20,079 nucleotides of DNA from Bacillota bacterium (GTDB lineage Bacteria > Bacillota > Negativicutes > Sporomusales > UBA7701), in NCBI GenBank assembly GCA_023415075.1, contig JAEZLU010000255.1, positions 1 through 20,079 of the forward strand. Direction: 5' to 3'. This document shows, one piece after another, positions 7,133 through 14,533 of the stretch. The translations under genes and the position numbers were made by a program. The notes beneath the pieces were generated by a model. The model saw only the letters and a list, made by a program, of their open reading frames with translations. It was not told the DNA's origin and did not search any database. Position 1 is the stretch's first letter, and every line of letters starts with the position of its first letter.

Positions 7133-7531
7133 ATGGTAATGACCGATCCTATTGCCGATATGCTGACGCGTATACGCAATGCAAATTCGGTTTATCACGA
7201 TAAAGTGGAAATCCCCGGATCAAAGATCAAGCAGGCCATCGTTGAGATTTTGAAGAGCGAGGGCTTTGTGAAGGATTATGAGGTTGTCGGCGACGGCAAG
7301 CAGGGAACCATCAAGGTTGCCCTGAAGTACGGCGCAAACCGCGAGAAGGTTATCACCGGCATCAAGCGGATTTCGAAGCCGGGCCTGAGGGTCTACGCCA
7401 AGAACGATCAGCTGCCGCGGGTGCTCGGCGGCCTCGGCATCGCCATCATTTCGACTTCCAGGGGCATCATGAGCGACAAGCAAGCCCGCAAGGAAGGTCT
7501 GGGCGGCGAAGTTATCGCTTACGTCTGGTAG
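7133..7531 (+). CDS. rpsH: 30S ribosomal protein S8
   Basis: S8 binds the central domain of 16S rRNA. In E. coli it represses the spc operon by binding a site near rplE; no equivalent was recognised here by eye. The 132-aa product has TDPIADMLTRIRNAN at the start and the C-terminal block STSRGIMSDKQARKEGLGGE. Two ATGs are possible, 7133 and 7139. The first is preferred because the GGGAGG site ends 9 bases before it, and MVMTDP is the usual Firmicutes N-terminus. Confidence 0.97.
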   Translation: MVMTDPIADMLTRIRNANSVYHDKVEIPGSKIKQAIVEILKSEGFVKDYEVVGDGKQGTIKVALKYGANREKVITGIKRISKPGLRVYAKNDQLPRVLGGLGIAIISTSRGIMSDKQARKEGLGGEVIAYVW

Positions 7532-7558
7532 GAAGTTTTCGAACTAGGAGGTGCACAA

Positions 7559-8107
7559 ATGTCGAGAATAGGTAGGATGCCTATCACGATCCCCGCTGGC
7601 GTGACCGTCAAGGTCGACGGCAACGTGGTTTCGGTCAAGGGACCCAAAGGCGAACTGTCCCGGTCCATACCGAAAGAAATGATCGTTGAAATGGATGCCA
7701 ATACAGTTGTCATCAAGCGGCCTTCCGAAGAGAAGGTCCATAAGCAACTCCACGGCCTGACCCGTACGCTTGTGGCGAATATGGTCACCGGGGTGACCCA
7801 GGGCTTCTCGCGGACGCTGGAAATCGCCGGCGTGGGCTACCGGGCCGCCAAGGCCGGCAATAAGCTCAACCTGACGCTCGGGTTTTCCCATCCGGTCGAG
7901 GTTGATCCGCCTAAAGGCATCACGATCGATGTTCCCGCTCCCAACCGGATTGTCGTGTCGGGGACTGATAAAGAGGCTGTCGGCGCTCTTGCCGCCAAGA
8001 TCCGCTCTTTCCGTGAGCCTGAGCCTTATAAGGGCAAAGGCATCAAGTATGAGGGCGAAGTCGTCCGCCGTAAGGTAGGCAAGGCCGGCGGTAAAGGCAA
8101 GAAGTAA
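7559..8107 (+). CDS. rplF: 50S ribosomal protein L6
   Basis: L6 sits near the factor-binding site at the base of the L7/L12 stalk and is built of two similar domains. The 182-aa product begins MSRIGRMPITIPAGV, has the mid-domain GVGYRAAKAGNKLNL, and ends with the signature PYKGKGIKYEGEVVRRK plus a short lysine/glycine-rich tail. It starts at ATG 7559 behind CTAGGAGGT and is followed after 24 bp by rplR. Confidence 0.97.
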   Translation: MSRIGRMPITIPAGVTVKVDGNVVSVKGPKGELSRSIPKEMIVEMDANTVVIKRPSEEKVHKQLHGLTRTLVANMVTGVTQGFSRTLEIAGVGYRAAKAGNKLNLTLGFSHPVEVDPPKGITIDVPAPNRIVVSGTDKEAVGALAAKIRSFREPEPYKGKGIKYEGEVVRRKVGKAGGKGKK

Positions 8108-8131
8108 GCTTAACGGAAAGGAGTGAACACC

Positions 8132-8491
8132 TTGCTGCGTAAGAGCAAGAACGACGCCAGGAAGAAACGGCACCTTCGGCTGCGCAAAAGTCTCTCCGGG
8201 ACGGGGGCAAAACCGCGTCTCAACGTATTCCGCAGCCTGAACAACATATATGCTCAGATTATCGATGACGAAGCCGGCACCACGCTGGTGGCGGCAAGCA
8301 CCCTTGACAAGGATATCAAGCTGGAGTACGGTGGTAACCTCCCGGCCGCCAAGGCGGTAGGGGCTGCCATCGCCAAGAAGGCTTTGGACAAGGGCATCAA
8401 ACAGGTTGTATTCGATCGCGGTGGCTATATTTATCATGGCCGGGTGGCGGCTTTGGCCGCGGCGGCGCGTGAAGCGGGCCTTGAATTTTAG
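8132..8491 (+). CDS. rplR: 50S ribosomal protein L18
   Basis: L18 binds 5S rRNA together with L5. The 119-aa product contains RKKRHLRLRKSLSGT, RLNVFRSLNNIYAQII and the C-terminal FDRGGYIYHGRVAALA, all typical. The start is set at TTG 8132, giving MLRKSKNDAR. The AAAGGAG site at 8117-8123 lies 8 bases before it, whereas the in-frame GTG at 8123 overlaps that site and cannot use it. This gives the usual family length. Confidence 0.94.
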   Translation: MLRKSKNDARKKRHLRLRKSLSGTGAKPRLNVFRSLNNIYAQIIDDEAGTTLVAASTLDKDIKLEYGGNLPAAKAVGAAIAKKALDKGIKQVVFDRGGYIYHGRVAALAAAAREAGLEF

Positions 8492-8510
8492 GCGAAAAGG
8501 AGGGAAATGA

Positions 8511-9011
8511 ATGGCCAGGATTGACTACTCGAGTCTCGACCTTAAAGAAAAAGTCGTTTTTATAAACCGGGTTGCCAAGGTCGTAAAAGGCGGCCGGCGC
8601 TTTTCCTTCAGCGCGCTGGTGGTCGTGGGCGACGGCAACGGCCATGTTGGCGCCGGCCTAGGCAAGGCTTCGGAGGTGCCTGAGGCTATCCGCAAGGGTG
8701 TCGAGGACGCCAAGAAGAACCTTATCAAGGTTCCGCTTACCGGCACGACCATTCCTCATGAGTCGGTTGGCGTTTTCGGCGCCGGCAAGGTGCTCTTGAA
8801 GCCGGCTTCCGAAGGTACCGGCGTTATCGCCGGCGGCCCCGTCCGTGCGGTCCTCGAGCTTGCCGGCATCCACGACATTCTCACGAAATCGCTCGGTTCG
8901 TCCAACGCCAATAATATGGTGCGGGCGACCTTGAAAGGTCTCGATCAGCTGAAACGCATCGAGCAGGTCGCGCAGCTTCGGGGCAAGACGACACAGGAAC
9001 TTTTGGGCTAA
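8511..9011 (+). CDS. rpsE: 30S ribosomal protein S5
   Basis: S5 acts in decoding accuracy and lines the mRNA entry pore. The N-terminal double-stranded-RNA-binding fold shows RVAKVVKGGRRFSFSALVVV followed by GDGNGHVGAGLGKA. The C-terminal domain holds GVIAGGPVRAVLELAGI and SSNANNMVRATLKGL. The 166-aa length equals that of common Firmicutes S5. ATG 8511 follows AAAAGGAGGG; another ATG at 8507 is out of frame. The spectinomycin-binding loop (KVVKGGRR) looks wild type by eye. Confidence 0.97.
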   Translation: MARIDYSSLDLKEKVVFINRVAKVVKGGRRFSFSALVVVGDGNGHVGAGLGKASEVPEAIRKGVEDAKKNLIKVPLTGTTIPHESVGVFGAGKVLLKPASEGTGVIAGGPVRAVLELAGIHDILTKSLGSSNANNMVRATLKGLDQLKRIEQVAQLRGKTTQELLG

Positions 9012-9023
9012 GGAGGAAAGGCC

Positions 9024-9209
9024 ATGGCTAAACTCAAGATAACGCTTACCCGCAGCCTGATTGGCCGGCAGGAAGATCAGCGCGCCACCGTAAAGGCGCT
9101 GGGTCTCGGCAAAACCAACAGCTCGGTTCTGCAGGAAGATTCCCCGGCCATCCGCGGAATGGTCCGCAAGGTTGTCCACCTGGTGAAGGTGGAAGAAGTA
9201 CAAGACTAA
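9024..9209 (+). CDS. rpmD: 50S ribosomal protein L30
   Basis: The 61-aa product is a full-length bacterial L30, a small peripheral 50S protein present in many but not all bacteria. It reads KITLTRSLIGRQEDQRATVK then ALGLGKTNSSV, with the typical PAIRGMVRKVVHLVKVEE end. A GGAGGAAAG site precedes ATG 9024. It lies between rpsE and rplO as expected. Confidence 0.97.
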   Translation: MAKLKITLTRSLIGRQEDQRATVKALGLGKTNSSVLQEDSPAIRGMVRKVVHLVKVEEVQD

Positions 9210-9228
9210 TCGTAGGAGGTGCTGCCTC

Positions 9229-9669
9229 ATGAAGTTGCACGAGTTATCACCGGCGCCCGGCTCGAAGAAGGAGCGCACCCGTGTCGGTCGCGGCCTTGGT
9301 TCGGGTCTCGGCAAGACGGCCGGCAAGGGGCACAAGGGCCAGAACGCCCGCACCGGCGGCGGTGTCCGTCCCGGGTTCGAAGGCGGCCAGATGCCCATTT
9401 ACCGCCGCTTGCCCAAGCGCGGTTTCTACAATAAATTCGGCAAGGAGTATACCGAGGTCAACGTGCGGGAGCTTAACCGGTTCGACGCCGGCACGGTGGT
9501 GGATCCTGTTCTCCTGGTGGAAACAGGGGTCATCAAGAACGTGCGCGACGGCATCCGGATCCTTGGCAGCGGTGAACTGGAAAAGGCCCTGACGGTTAAA
9601 GCCAACGGATTTACCAAGTCCGCTGTGGAAAAAATCCAGGCCGCCGGCGGCAAAGTAGAGGTGATCTAG
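9229..9669 (+). CDS. rplO: 50S ribosomal protein L15
   Basis: L15 is a late-binding protein that reaches into the centre of the 50S. The 146-aa product has the glycine-rich N-terminal extension GSGLGKTAGKGHKGQNAR around residues 24-41, then GFEGGQMPIYRRLPKRGF, and the C-terminal GGKVEVI. The ATG follows TAGGAGGT. The TAG stop abuts the secY TTG start with no spacing, and the secY binding site lies inside the last codons of rplO. Confidence 0.97.
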   Translation: MKLHELSPAPGSKKERTRVGRGLGSGLGKTAGKGHKGQNARTGGGVRPGFEGGQMPIYRRLPKRGFYNKFGKEYTEVNVRELNRFDAGTVVDPVLLVETGVIKNVRDGIRILGSGELEKALTVKANGFTKSAVEKIQAAGGKVEVI

Positions 9670-10926
9670 TTGCTTTCGGCCCTATCGAATGTGCTCAAAA
9701 TTCCTGAACTCAGGCAGAAGGTCGCGTTCACGCTCATGATGTTTTTCGTGTTCCGCGCCGGTACGCACATTCCGGTGCCTGGCGTCAACGCGTCAATGAT
9801 CGAGCAGCTCTTCCAGCAGGGCAACCTGTTCGGGCTGCTGGACTTATTCTCCGGTGGCGCCCTAAGCAAGTTCTCGATCTTTGCCATGAGTATCACCCCG
9901 TACATCAACTCTTCGATCATCATGCAGCTACTCACCGTAGTAGTGCCGAAGTTCGAGCAGTGGGCCAAAGAGGGCGACGAGGGCCGCAAGAAGATTACCC
10001 AGATTACCCGTTACGGCACCGTGCTTCTCGGATTCGTTCAGGCTATCGGTATGGCCTTTGGCCTGAAGGTGGCCATCGTGAACCCCGGGATCGGCTCGAT
10101 TCTTCTCATCGCCATAACCCTTACCGCCGGCACCACGTTCCTGATGTGGCTCGGCGAGCAAATCACCGAGAAGGGCATCGGCAACGGTATTTCGCTCATC
10201 ATCTTTGCCGGCATCGTTTCCCGGTTGCCCGACGGTCTGAGCGTGATTTACCAGTACCTGAAGGCTGGCACCATCAACTATTTCAACGTGGTGCTGTTCG
10301 TGATAATCGCTGTGGCGATGATCGTGTTTGTCATCGCCATCCAGCAGGGCCAGCGCAAGATTCCCGTGCAGTACGCCAAGCGCGTGGTCGGCCGCAAGAT
10401 GTACGGCGGTCATTCGACCCACATTCCCCTGAAAGTCAACCAGGCGGGCGTTATTCCCATCATCTTTGCGTCATCCGTGCTGATGTTCCCGGTAACCATT
10501 GCCCAGTTTATCGATGTCGGCTGGGTGAAGTCGGTGGCCGAGTTGTTCGCGTGGGGCTCGATTCTAAACACCACTCTGTACGCGCTGCTCATAATCTTCT
10601 TCACCTATTTCTACACGGCGGTTACCCTGAATATATCGGATATGGCAGAGAATATGAAAAAATACGGCGGTTTCATCCCTGGCCTGCGGCCCGGCAAACC
10701 GACCGCCGACTATTTAGATCGCGTTATGACCAGGATTACGCTGGCTGGCGCCATCTTCCTCGCGTTTATCGCCATTCTGCCTAACGTTGTTGTCTGGGCA
10801 ACCAATATCCAAGGTGTATATTTCGGCGGCACCGCCCTCCTGATCGTTGTCGGCGTGGCCCTCGATACAATGAAGCAGATCGAGGCGCTTATCCTGATGC
10901 GCCACTATCAGGGCTTCATGAAGTAG
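9670..10926 (+). CDS. secY: Preprotein translocase subunit SecY
   Basis: SecY is the membrane channel through which SecA or the ribosome drives unfolded proteins. The 418-aa sequence shows the ten hydrophobic segments expected of the family. The plug/TM2 region contains LLDLFSGGALSKFSIFAMSI, and the cytoplasmic loops hold KRVVGRKMYGG and the conserved GLRPGKPTADYLDR. Translation begins at TTG 9670, the base after the rplO stop. The GAGGTGA at 9658-9664 gives a plausible binding site. Its position after rplO and before adk is typical of Firmicutes. Confidence 0.97.
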   Translation: MLSALSNVLKIPELRQKVAFTLMMFFVFRAGTHIPVPGVNASMIEQLFQQGNLFGLLDLFSGGALSKFSIFAMSITPYINSSIIMQLLTVVVPKFEQWAKEGDEGRKKITQITRYGTVLLGFVQAIGMAFGLKVAIVNPGIGSILLIAITLTAGTTFLMWLGEQITEKGIGNGISLIIFAGIVSRLPDGLSVIYQYLKAGTINYFNVVLFVIIAVAMIVFVIAIQQGQRKIPVQYAKRVVGRKMYGGHSTHIPLKVNQAGVIPIIFASSVLMFPVTIAQFIDVGWVKSVAELFAWGSILNTTLYALLIIFFTYFYTAVTLNISDMAENMKKYGGFIPGLRPGKPTADYLDRVMTRITLAGAIFLAFIAILPNVVVWATNIQGVYFGGTALLIVVGVALDTMKQIEALILMRHYQGFMK

Positions 10927-10942
10927 GTAGGAGGCGGGCTGT

Positions 10943-11596
10943 ATGATCATCCTGCTGATGGGACCGCCGGGTGCCGGTAAAGGCACGCAGGCGGCCAAGC
11001 TGGTGGAGAAGTATGGTATCCCTCAGGTTTCGACCGGCGATATTTTTCGGGCGGCGGCGAAAGAGGGGACGCCCCTTGGCCTTGAGGCCAAAAGGTATTT
11101 GGATTCTGGTCTGCTTGTTCCTGACAGTGTGACAATCGCCATCGTGAAGGCCAGATTGATACAGCCCGACTGCGAACGTGGCTTTATCCTCGACGGCTTT
11201 CCCCGCACGCTCGCCCAGGCGGCCGCTCTCGACGCGCTACTGGCCGAGATGGATGTACGCTTAACAAGGGTGATCAATATCGTTGTAGCCGAAGACGAAC
11301 TTGTGCGGCGGATGGCCGGACGGCGGGTATGCAAGCAGTGCAGCGCCACTTATCATATGGTCTTCAACCCACCCGAGACCGCCGGCGTGTGCAGCAAGTG
11401 CGGCGGCGAACTCTACCAACGCAAAGACGACCTTGAAGAAACCGTAAAAAAACGCCTGGCGGTTTACCAGGCTCAGACCCAGCCACTTATCGGCTACTAC
11501 CGTGAGAAAGGGCTCTATACCGGGATCGACGGGCTGATGAGCATCGACGATGTGTTCAGCGAGATTGTGGAGAGCCTTCGGGGCGGGACGGCATGA
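10943..11596 (+). CDS. adk: Adenylate kinase, zinc-LID type
   Basis: This enzyme interconverts ATP + AMP and 2 ADP in the cytoplasm. The 217-aa product has the P-loop GPPGAGKGT at residues 7-15, the AMP-binding STGDIFR, and GFILDGFPRT near residues 80-89. The LID domain carries Cys130, Cys133, Cys150 and Cys153, the structural zinc site common in Gram-positive adenylate kinases. It starts at ATG 10943 after a GTAGGAGG site. Its TGA stop overlaps the map ATG by four bases (ATGA), which implies coupled translation. Confidence 0.98.
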   Translation: MIILLMGPPGAGKGTQAAKLVEKYGIPQVSTGDIFRAAAKEGTPLGLEAKRYLDSGLLVPDSVTIAIVKARLIQPDCERGFILDGFPRTLAQAAALDALLAEMDVRLTRVINIVVAEDELVRRMAGRRVCKQCSATYHMVFNPPETAGVCSKCGGELYQRKDDLEETVKKRLAVYQAQTQPLIGYYREKGLYTGIDGLMSIDDVFSEIVESLRGGTA

Positions 11597-12339
11597 TCAT
11601 CTTAAAATCCGAGCGGGAACTAAACTATATGCGTGACGCCGGGCGGATTACCGCCGGGGCCCTGGCCGAGGTGAAAAAAGCGGTCGCCCCTGAGGTAACG
11701 ACGCAGGAACTGGATGATATTGCCGCAGAATATATCAAAAGCCGTGGCGCCATCCCGGCTTTCAAGGGTTACCACGGATTTCCGGGCAACATCTGTACGT
11801 CGGTTAACGAGCAGGTGGTGCACGGCATCCCCGGACTAAGGCGCCTTAAAAGTGGAGATAATGTAAGTATTGACATCGGGGCGGTAATAAATGGATATAA
11901 TGGGGACGCTGCCATTACCGTGCCGGTAGGTGAGGTCGACGCCCAGGTGGCGAAACTCATCGAAGTGACCGAAGCCTCTTTGGCCAAAGGGCTGGAGCTG
12001 GCGGTGGCGGGAAACCGGCTCAGCGATATCTCCCATGCGGTTCAGCTCCATGCCGAGCAATTCGGATTCGGGGTGGTGCGGGACTATGTCGGTCATGGCA
12101 TCGGCCGCAACATGCATGAGGATCCCCAGATCCCCAACTATGGTCCCCCCGGCCGCGGCCCGCGGCTAAAGCCGGGCATGACGCTGGCGATCGAGCCGAT
12201 GATTAACCTTGGCACCCATGAAGTAAGGACGCTGGAGGACAGATGGACGGTGGTGACGATGGACGGCAAACCGTCGGCCCACTGGGAACACACCGTCGCC
12301 ATCACCGAGGACGGGCCGGAAATTTTGACCAAATTGTAG
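11593..12339 (+). CDS. map: Methionine aminopeptidase, type I
   Basis: It removes the initiator methionine from nascent proteins. The 248-aa product has all five expected metal ligands: Asp94, Asp105, His168, Glu201 and Glu232, plus the catalytic His77. Motifs around them are SIDIG, GYNGDAA, YVGHGIGRNMHEDP, AIEPM and WEHT. It lacks the N-terminal zinc finger and the helical insert of type II enzymes. It overlaps the end of adk. A TTGACA and a TATAAT occur inside the gene (see the findings) but 20 bp apart. Confidence 0.98.
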   Translation: MIILKSERELNYMRDAGRITAGALAEVKKAVAPEVTTQELDDIAAEYIKSRGAIPAFKGYHGFPGNICTSVNEQVVHGIPGLRRLKSGDNVSIDIGAVINGYNGDAAITVPVGEVDAQVAKLIEVTEASLAKGLELAVAGNRLSDISHAVQLHAEQFGFGVVRDYVGHGIGRNMHEDPQIPNYGPPGRGPRLKPGMTLAIEPMINLGTHEVRTLEDRWTVVTMDGKPSAHWEHTVAITEDGPEILTKL

Positions 12340-12350
12340 GGGGAAGTTCC

Positions 12351-12677
12351 GTGCCGGTTGACAGGATTATGCCTGGTCAGGTTGTAAGATCGACGGCCGG
12401 CCGCGACTGTGGACGATTATATATGGTGGTGGGATTCGCCCCGCCGTCGTTCGTCCTGGTGGCGGATGGCCGGGGCCGTGAGACCGCAAGGCCGAAGAAG
12501 AAGAATGTCCGGCATATCAGCGTTCTAAAAGTGGTAGCCGAAGGTGTGGCGGCGAAGGTCGCGGACGGCAGCAAGGTGAGCGACCGCGAGGTGCGGGCAG
12601 TGCTGAATACTTGCGCCGGCGCCGACAGTTGTGATGCGGACGAGGAGGGATGCGCATGTCCAAGCAAGATGTCATAG
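12351..12677 (+). CDS. KOW-domain RNA-binding protein (L14e-like) with Cys-rich tail
   Basis: This 108-aa protein begins MPVDRIMPGQVVRSTAGRDC. The start is GTG 12351, 6 bases after AGGGGGA at 12338-12344. The PGQVV, GRDCGRLYMVVG and ARPKKKNVRHI segments match the short KOW/L14e-like fold found between map and infA in many Clostridia and Negativicutes. The molecular role of this family is not known to me; rRNA or ribosome binding is inferred from fold and position. The C-terminus holds Cys88, Cys94, Cys101 and Cys103 in an acidic stretch. Its last 22 bases overlap infA, whose binding site lies inside this gene. Confidence 0.85.
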   Translation: MPVDRIMPGQVVRSTAGRDCGRLYMVVGFAPPSFVLVADGRGRETARPKKKNVRHISVLKVVAEGVAAKVADGSKVSDREVRAVLNTCAGADSCDADEEGCACPSKMS

Positions 12678-12874
12678 AGGTGGAAGGTACCGTTGTCGAG
12701 GCTCTGCCCAATGCTATGTTCCAGGTCAAGCTGGATAACGGGCATGTGGTTATGGCCCATATATCCGGCAAGATCAGGATGAATTTCATCCGTATCTTGC
12801 CAGGAGATAAAGTTACGGTGGAGCTTACCCCATACGACCTGAAACGCGGTCGTATCACTTACCGCTTTAAATAG
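12656..12874 (+). CDS. infA: Translation initiation factor IF-1
   Basis: IF-1 is an OB-fold protein that occupies the 30S A site during initiation. The product from ATG 12656 is exactly 72 aa, the canonical length, with VEGTVVEALPNAMFQVKLDN, MAHISGKIRMNFIRILPGD and the ending LKRGRITYRFK. An earlier in-frame ATG at 12650 touches the GAGGAGGG site at 12642-12649, so the second ATG is preferred. It overlaps the preceding KOW gene by 22 bases and is followed after 23 bp by rpmJ. Confidence 0.97.
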   Translation: MSKQDVIEVEGTVVEALPNAMFQVKLDNGHVVMAHISGKIRMNFIRILPGDKVTVELTPYDLKRGRITYRFK

Positions 12875-12897
12875 TGGGACTAGAGGAGGTTTGAGTT

Positions 12898-13011
12898 ATG
12901 AAGGTTAGACCGTCTGTCAAGCCCATATGCGAGAAGTGCAAGATTATCAAACGTAAAGGCAACGTCATGGTAATTTGCGAAAATCCAAAACATAAACAAA
13001 GACAAGGTTAG
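12898..13011 (+). CDS. rpmJ: 50S ribosomal protein L36, zinc-binding
   Basis: This 37-codon gene encodes L36, the smallest ribosomal protein, which stabilises 23S rRNA in the mature 50S. It begins MKVRPSVKPICEKCKIIKRK and ends in CENPKHKQRQG. The zinc ligands are Cys11, Cys14, Cys27 and His32, so this is the zinc-dependent form. ATG 12898 follows AGAGGAGGT. The last codons contain the start of the rpsM ribosome binding site (TAGGAGGTG, 13009-13017). It lies between infA and rpsM as in most Firmicutes. Confidence 0.97.
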   Translation: MKVRPSVKPICEKCKIIKRKGNVMVICENPKHKQRQG

Positions 13012-13025
13012 GAGGTGCAAAAAGG

Positions 13026-13403
13026 ATGGCACGTATTGCCGGAGTAGACTTGCCGCGTGACAAACGGATCGAAATTGCTTTGACATACATCTATGGCATC
13101 GGCCTGACTCTCTCCAAGGAGATTCTGGCCACCACCGGGATCAATCCCGATACCCGGACCCGCGACCTTACCGAGGAGGAGATTTCCAAAATCCGTGAAG
13201 CCTTGGACAAGGGTTATAAGGTGGAGGGCGACCTTCGCCGGGAAGAGCAGCTCAACATCAAGCGGCTTATCGAGATCGGCTCGTACCGGGGCAAACGCCA
13301 CCGGGCCGGCTTGCCGGTTCGCGGCCAGCGGACCAAGACTAATGCACGGAGCCGCAAAGGGCCGAAGAAAACTGTCGGCGTGAAGCGGAAGGCCACTAAG
13401 TAG
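13026..13403 (+). CDS. rpsM: 30S ribosomal protein S13
   Basis: S13 lies at the top of the 30S head and contacts P-site tRNA and L5. The 125-aa product contains RIAGVDLPRDKRIEIALTYI, GIGLTLSKEIL, and the basic tail RGQRTKTNARSRKGPKKT that reaches towards tRNA. ATG 13026 follows TAGGAGGTG with a 9-base spacing. The tail is a few residues longer than in Bacillus. The TAGGAGGG next to its stop serves the downstream rpsK. Confidence 0.97.
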   Translation: MARIAGVDLPRDKRIEIALTYIYGIGLTLSKEILATTGINPDTRTRDLTEEEISKIREALDKGYKVEGDLRREEQLNIKRLIEIGSYRGKRHRAGLPVRGQRTKTNARSRKGPKKTVGVKRKATK

Positions 13404-13415
13404 GAGGGATATAGA

Positions 13416-13811
13416 TTGGTAGCCAAAAAAGCAGCGGCCAGACCTAAGCGGAAGGAACGCAAGAATATCGAGTATGGCGTGGCCCATATTCGTTCGACCT
13501 TCAATAATACCATCGTTACGATCACCGACGCCAAGGGCAACGCCATTTCCTGGGCCAGCGCCGGCGGCATGGGCTTCAAGGGCTCGCGCAAGAGCACGCC
13601 TTTTGCGGCTCAGATGGCGGCCGAGCAGGCGGCCAAGGCAGCGATGGAGCATGGGATGAAACAAATCGAGGTTTTCGTTAAAGGACCGGGCGCCGGTCGC
13701 GAGGCGGCAATCCGCTCGCTCCAGGCTGCCGGTCTGGAAGTCAACCTCATCAAGGATGTCACGCCCATTCCTCACAACGGCTGCCGTCCGCCCAAGCGCA
13801 GAAGAGTCTAA
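13416..13811 (+). CDS. rpsK: 30S ribosomal protein S11
   Basis: S11 lines the platform near the E site and mRNA exit. The 131-aa product shows NNTIVTITDAKGNAISWASA, GFKGSRKSTPFAAQMAAE, GPGAGREAAIRSLQ and the basic end NGCRPPKRRRV. The start is TTG 13416 because the AGGAGGG at 13402-13408 lies 7 bases before it. No ATG or GTG falls near the expected N-terminus (MVAKKAAARPK). The gene abuts rpsM with a 12-bp gap. Confidence 0.96.
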   Translation: MVAKKAAARPKRKERKNIEYGVAHIRSTFNNTIVTITDAKGNAISWASAGGMGFKGSRKSTPFAAQMAAEQAAKAAMEHGMKQIEVFVKGPGAGREAAIRSLQAAGLEVNLIKDVTPIPHNGCRPPKRRRV

Positions 13812-13836
13812 GGATTTCGGGAGGTGTTAGACAAGA

Positions 13837-14469
13837 ATGGCAAGGTATATTGAAGCTGTTTGCAGACAGTGCCGCCGTGAAGGGGCAAAACTGTACCTGA
13901 AAGGCGATAGATGCTATAGCGATAAATGCGCTTTTTCGCGCCGCGGCTATGCGCCTGGCCAGCACGGCCAGCAGCAGGCCCGCAAAAAGGTTTCCGAGTA
14001 CGGTATCCAGCTGCGCGAAAAGCAGAAAGCCCGCCGCATTTACGGCATCCTCGAGCGCCAGTTCCGCAATTATTTCGCCAAAGCCGAACGGCAGAAGGGC
14101 ATTACCGGCGAAAACCTTCTCATCATGCTGGAAAGACGGCTTGATAATGTGGTGTACCGCCTCGGTTTTGCCGATAGCCGGACCCAGGCCAGGCAACTGG
14201 TCCGTCACGGCCATTTCCTGGTGAACGGCCGGCAGGTGGACGTCCCGTCCTTCCTGGTGAAGGCCGACAGTGTCATCACCGTCAAGGAAGCGAGCAAAGA
14301 GTCGCCTACTTTCAAGGAGATTGCCGAAGCTCTCAGCCACAAGACGGTACCGGCCTGGCTCGAACTCAACGCCAACGCTTTCACCGGCAAGGTGGTGCGC
14401 TATCCTACCCGGGAGGAAATCGACGTTCCGGTGCAGGAACACTTCATTGTCGAGCTGTACTCCCGTTAA
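13837..14469 (+). CDS. rpsD: 30S ribosomal protein S4, zinc-binding form
   Basis: S4 starts 30S body assembly and affects decoding accuracy. The 210-aa product has the C+ N-terminus, with Cys9, Cys12, Cys26 and Cys31 as likely zinc ligands; Bacillus uses a cysteine-free S4. The S4 RNA-binding domain runs roughly over residues 98-160 and includes DNVVYRLGFADSRTQARQLV. The ATG follows GGGAGGTG. In Bacilli rpsD is often outside this cluster. Its presence between rpsK and rpoA fits Clostridia/Negativicutes and many other phyla. Confidence 0.97.
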   Translation: MARYIEAVCRQCRREGAKLYLKGDRCYSDKCAFSRRGYAPGQHGQQQARKKVSEYGIQLREKQKARRIYGILERQFRNYFAKAERQKGITGENLLIMLERRLDNVVYRLGFADSRTQARQLVRHGHFLVNGRQVDVPSFLVKADSVITVKEASKESPTFKEIAEALSHKTVPAWLELNANAFTGKVVRYPTREEIDVPVQEHFIVELYSR

Positions 14470-14533
14470 TCCGCCCTCGATTATTCCAAACGGCGTAATG
14501 TGGTAGTTTGCGCGAAGAGGAGGGTTTTTCCGG

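Noticed and set aside
7544..8437. Long open frame on the - strand opposite rplF and rplR (297 codons)
   Set aside because: Same pattern: an antisense shadow of conserved genes with no start signal and no recognisable motif.
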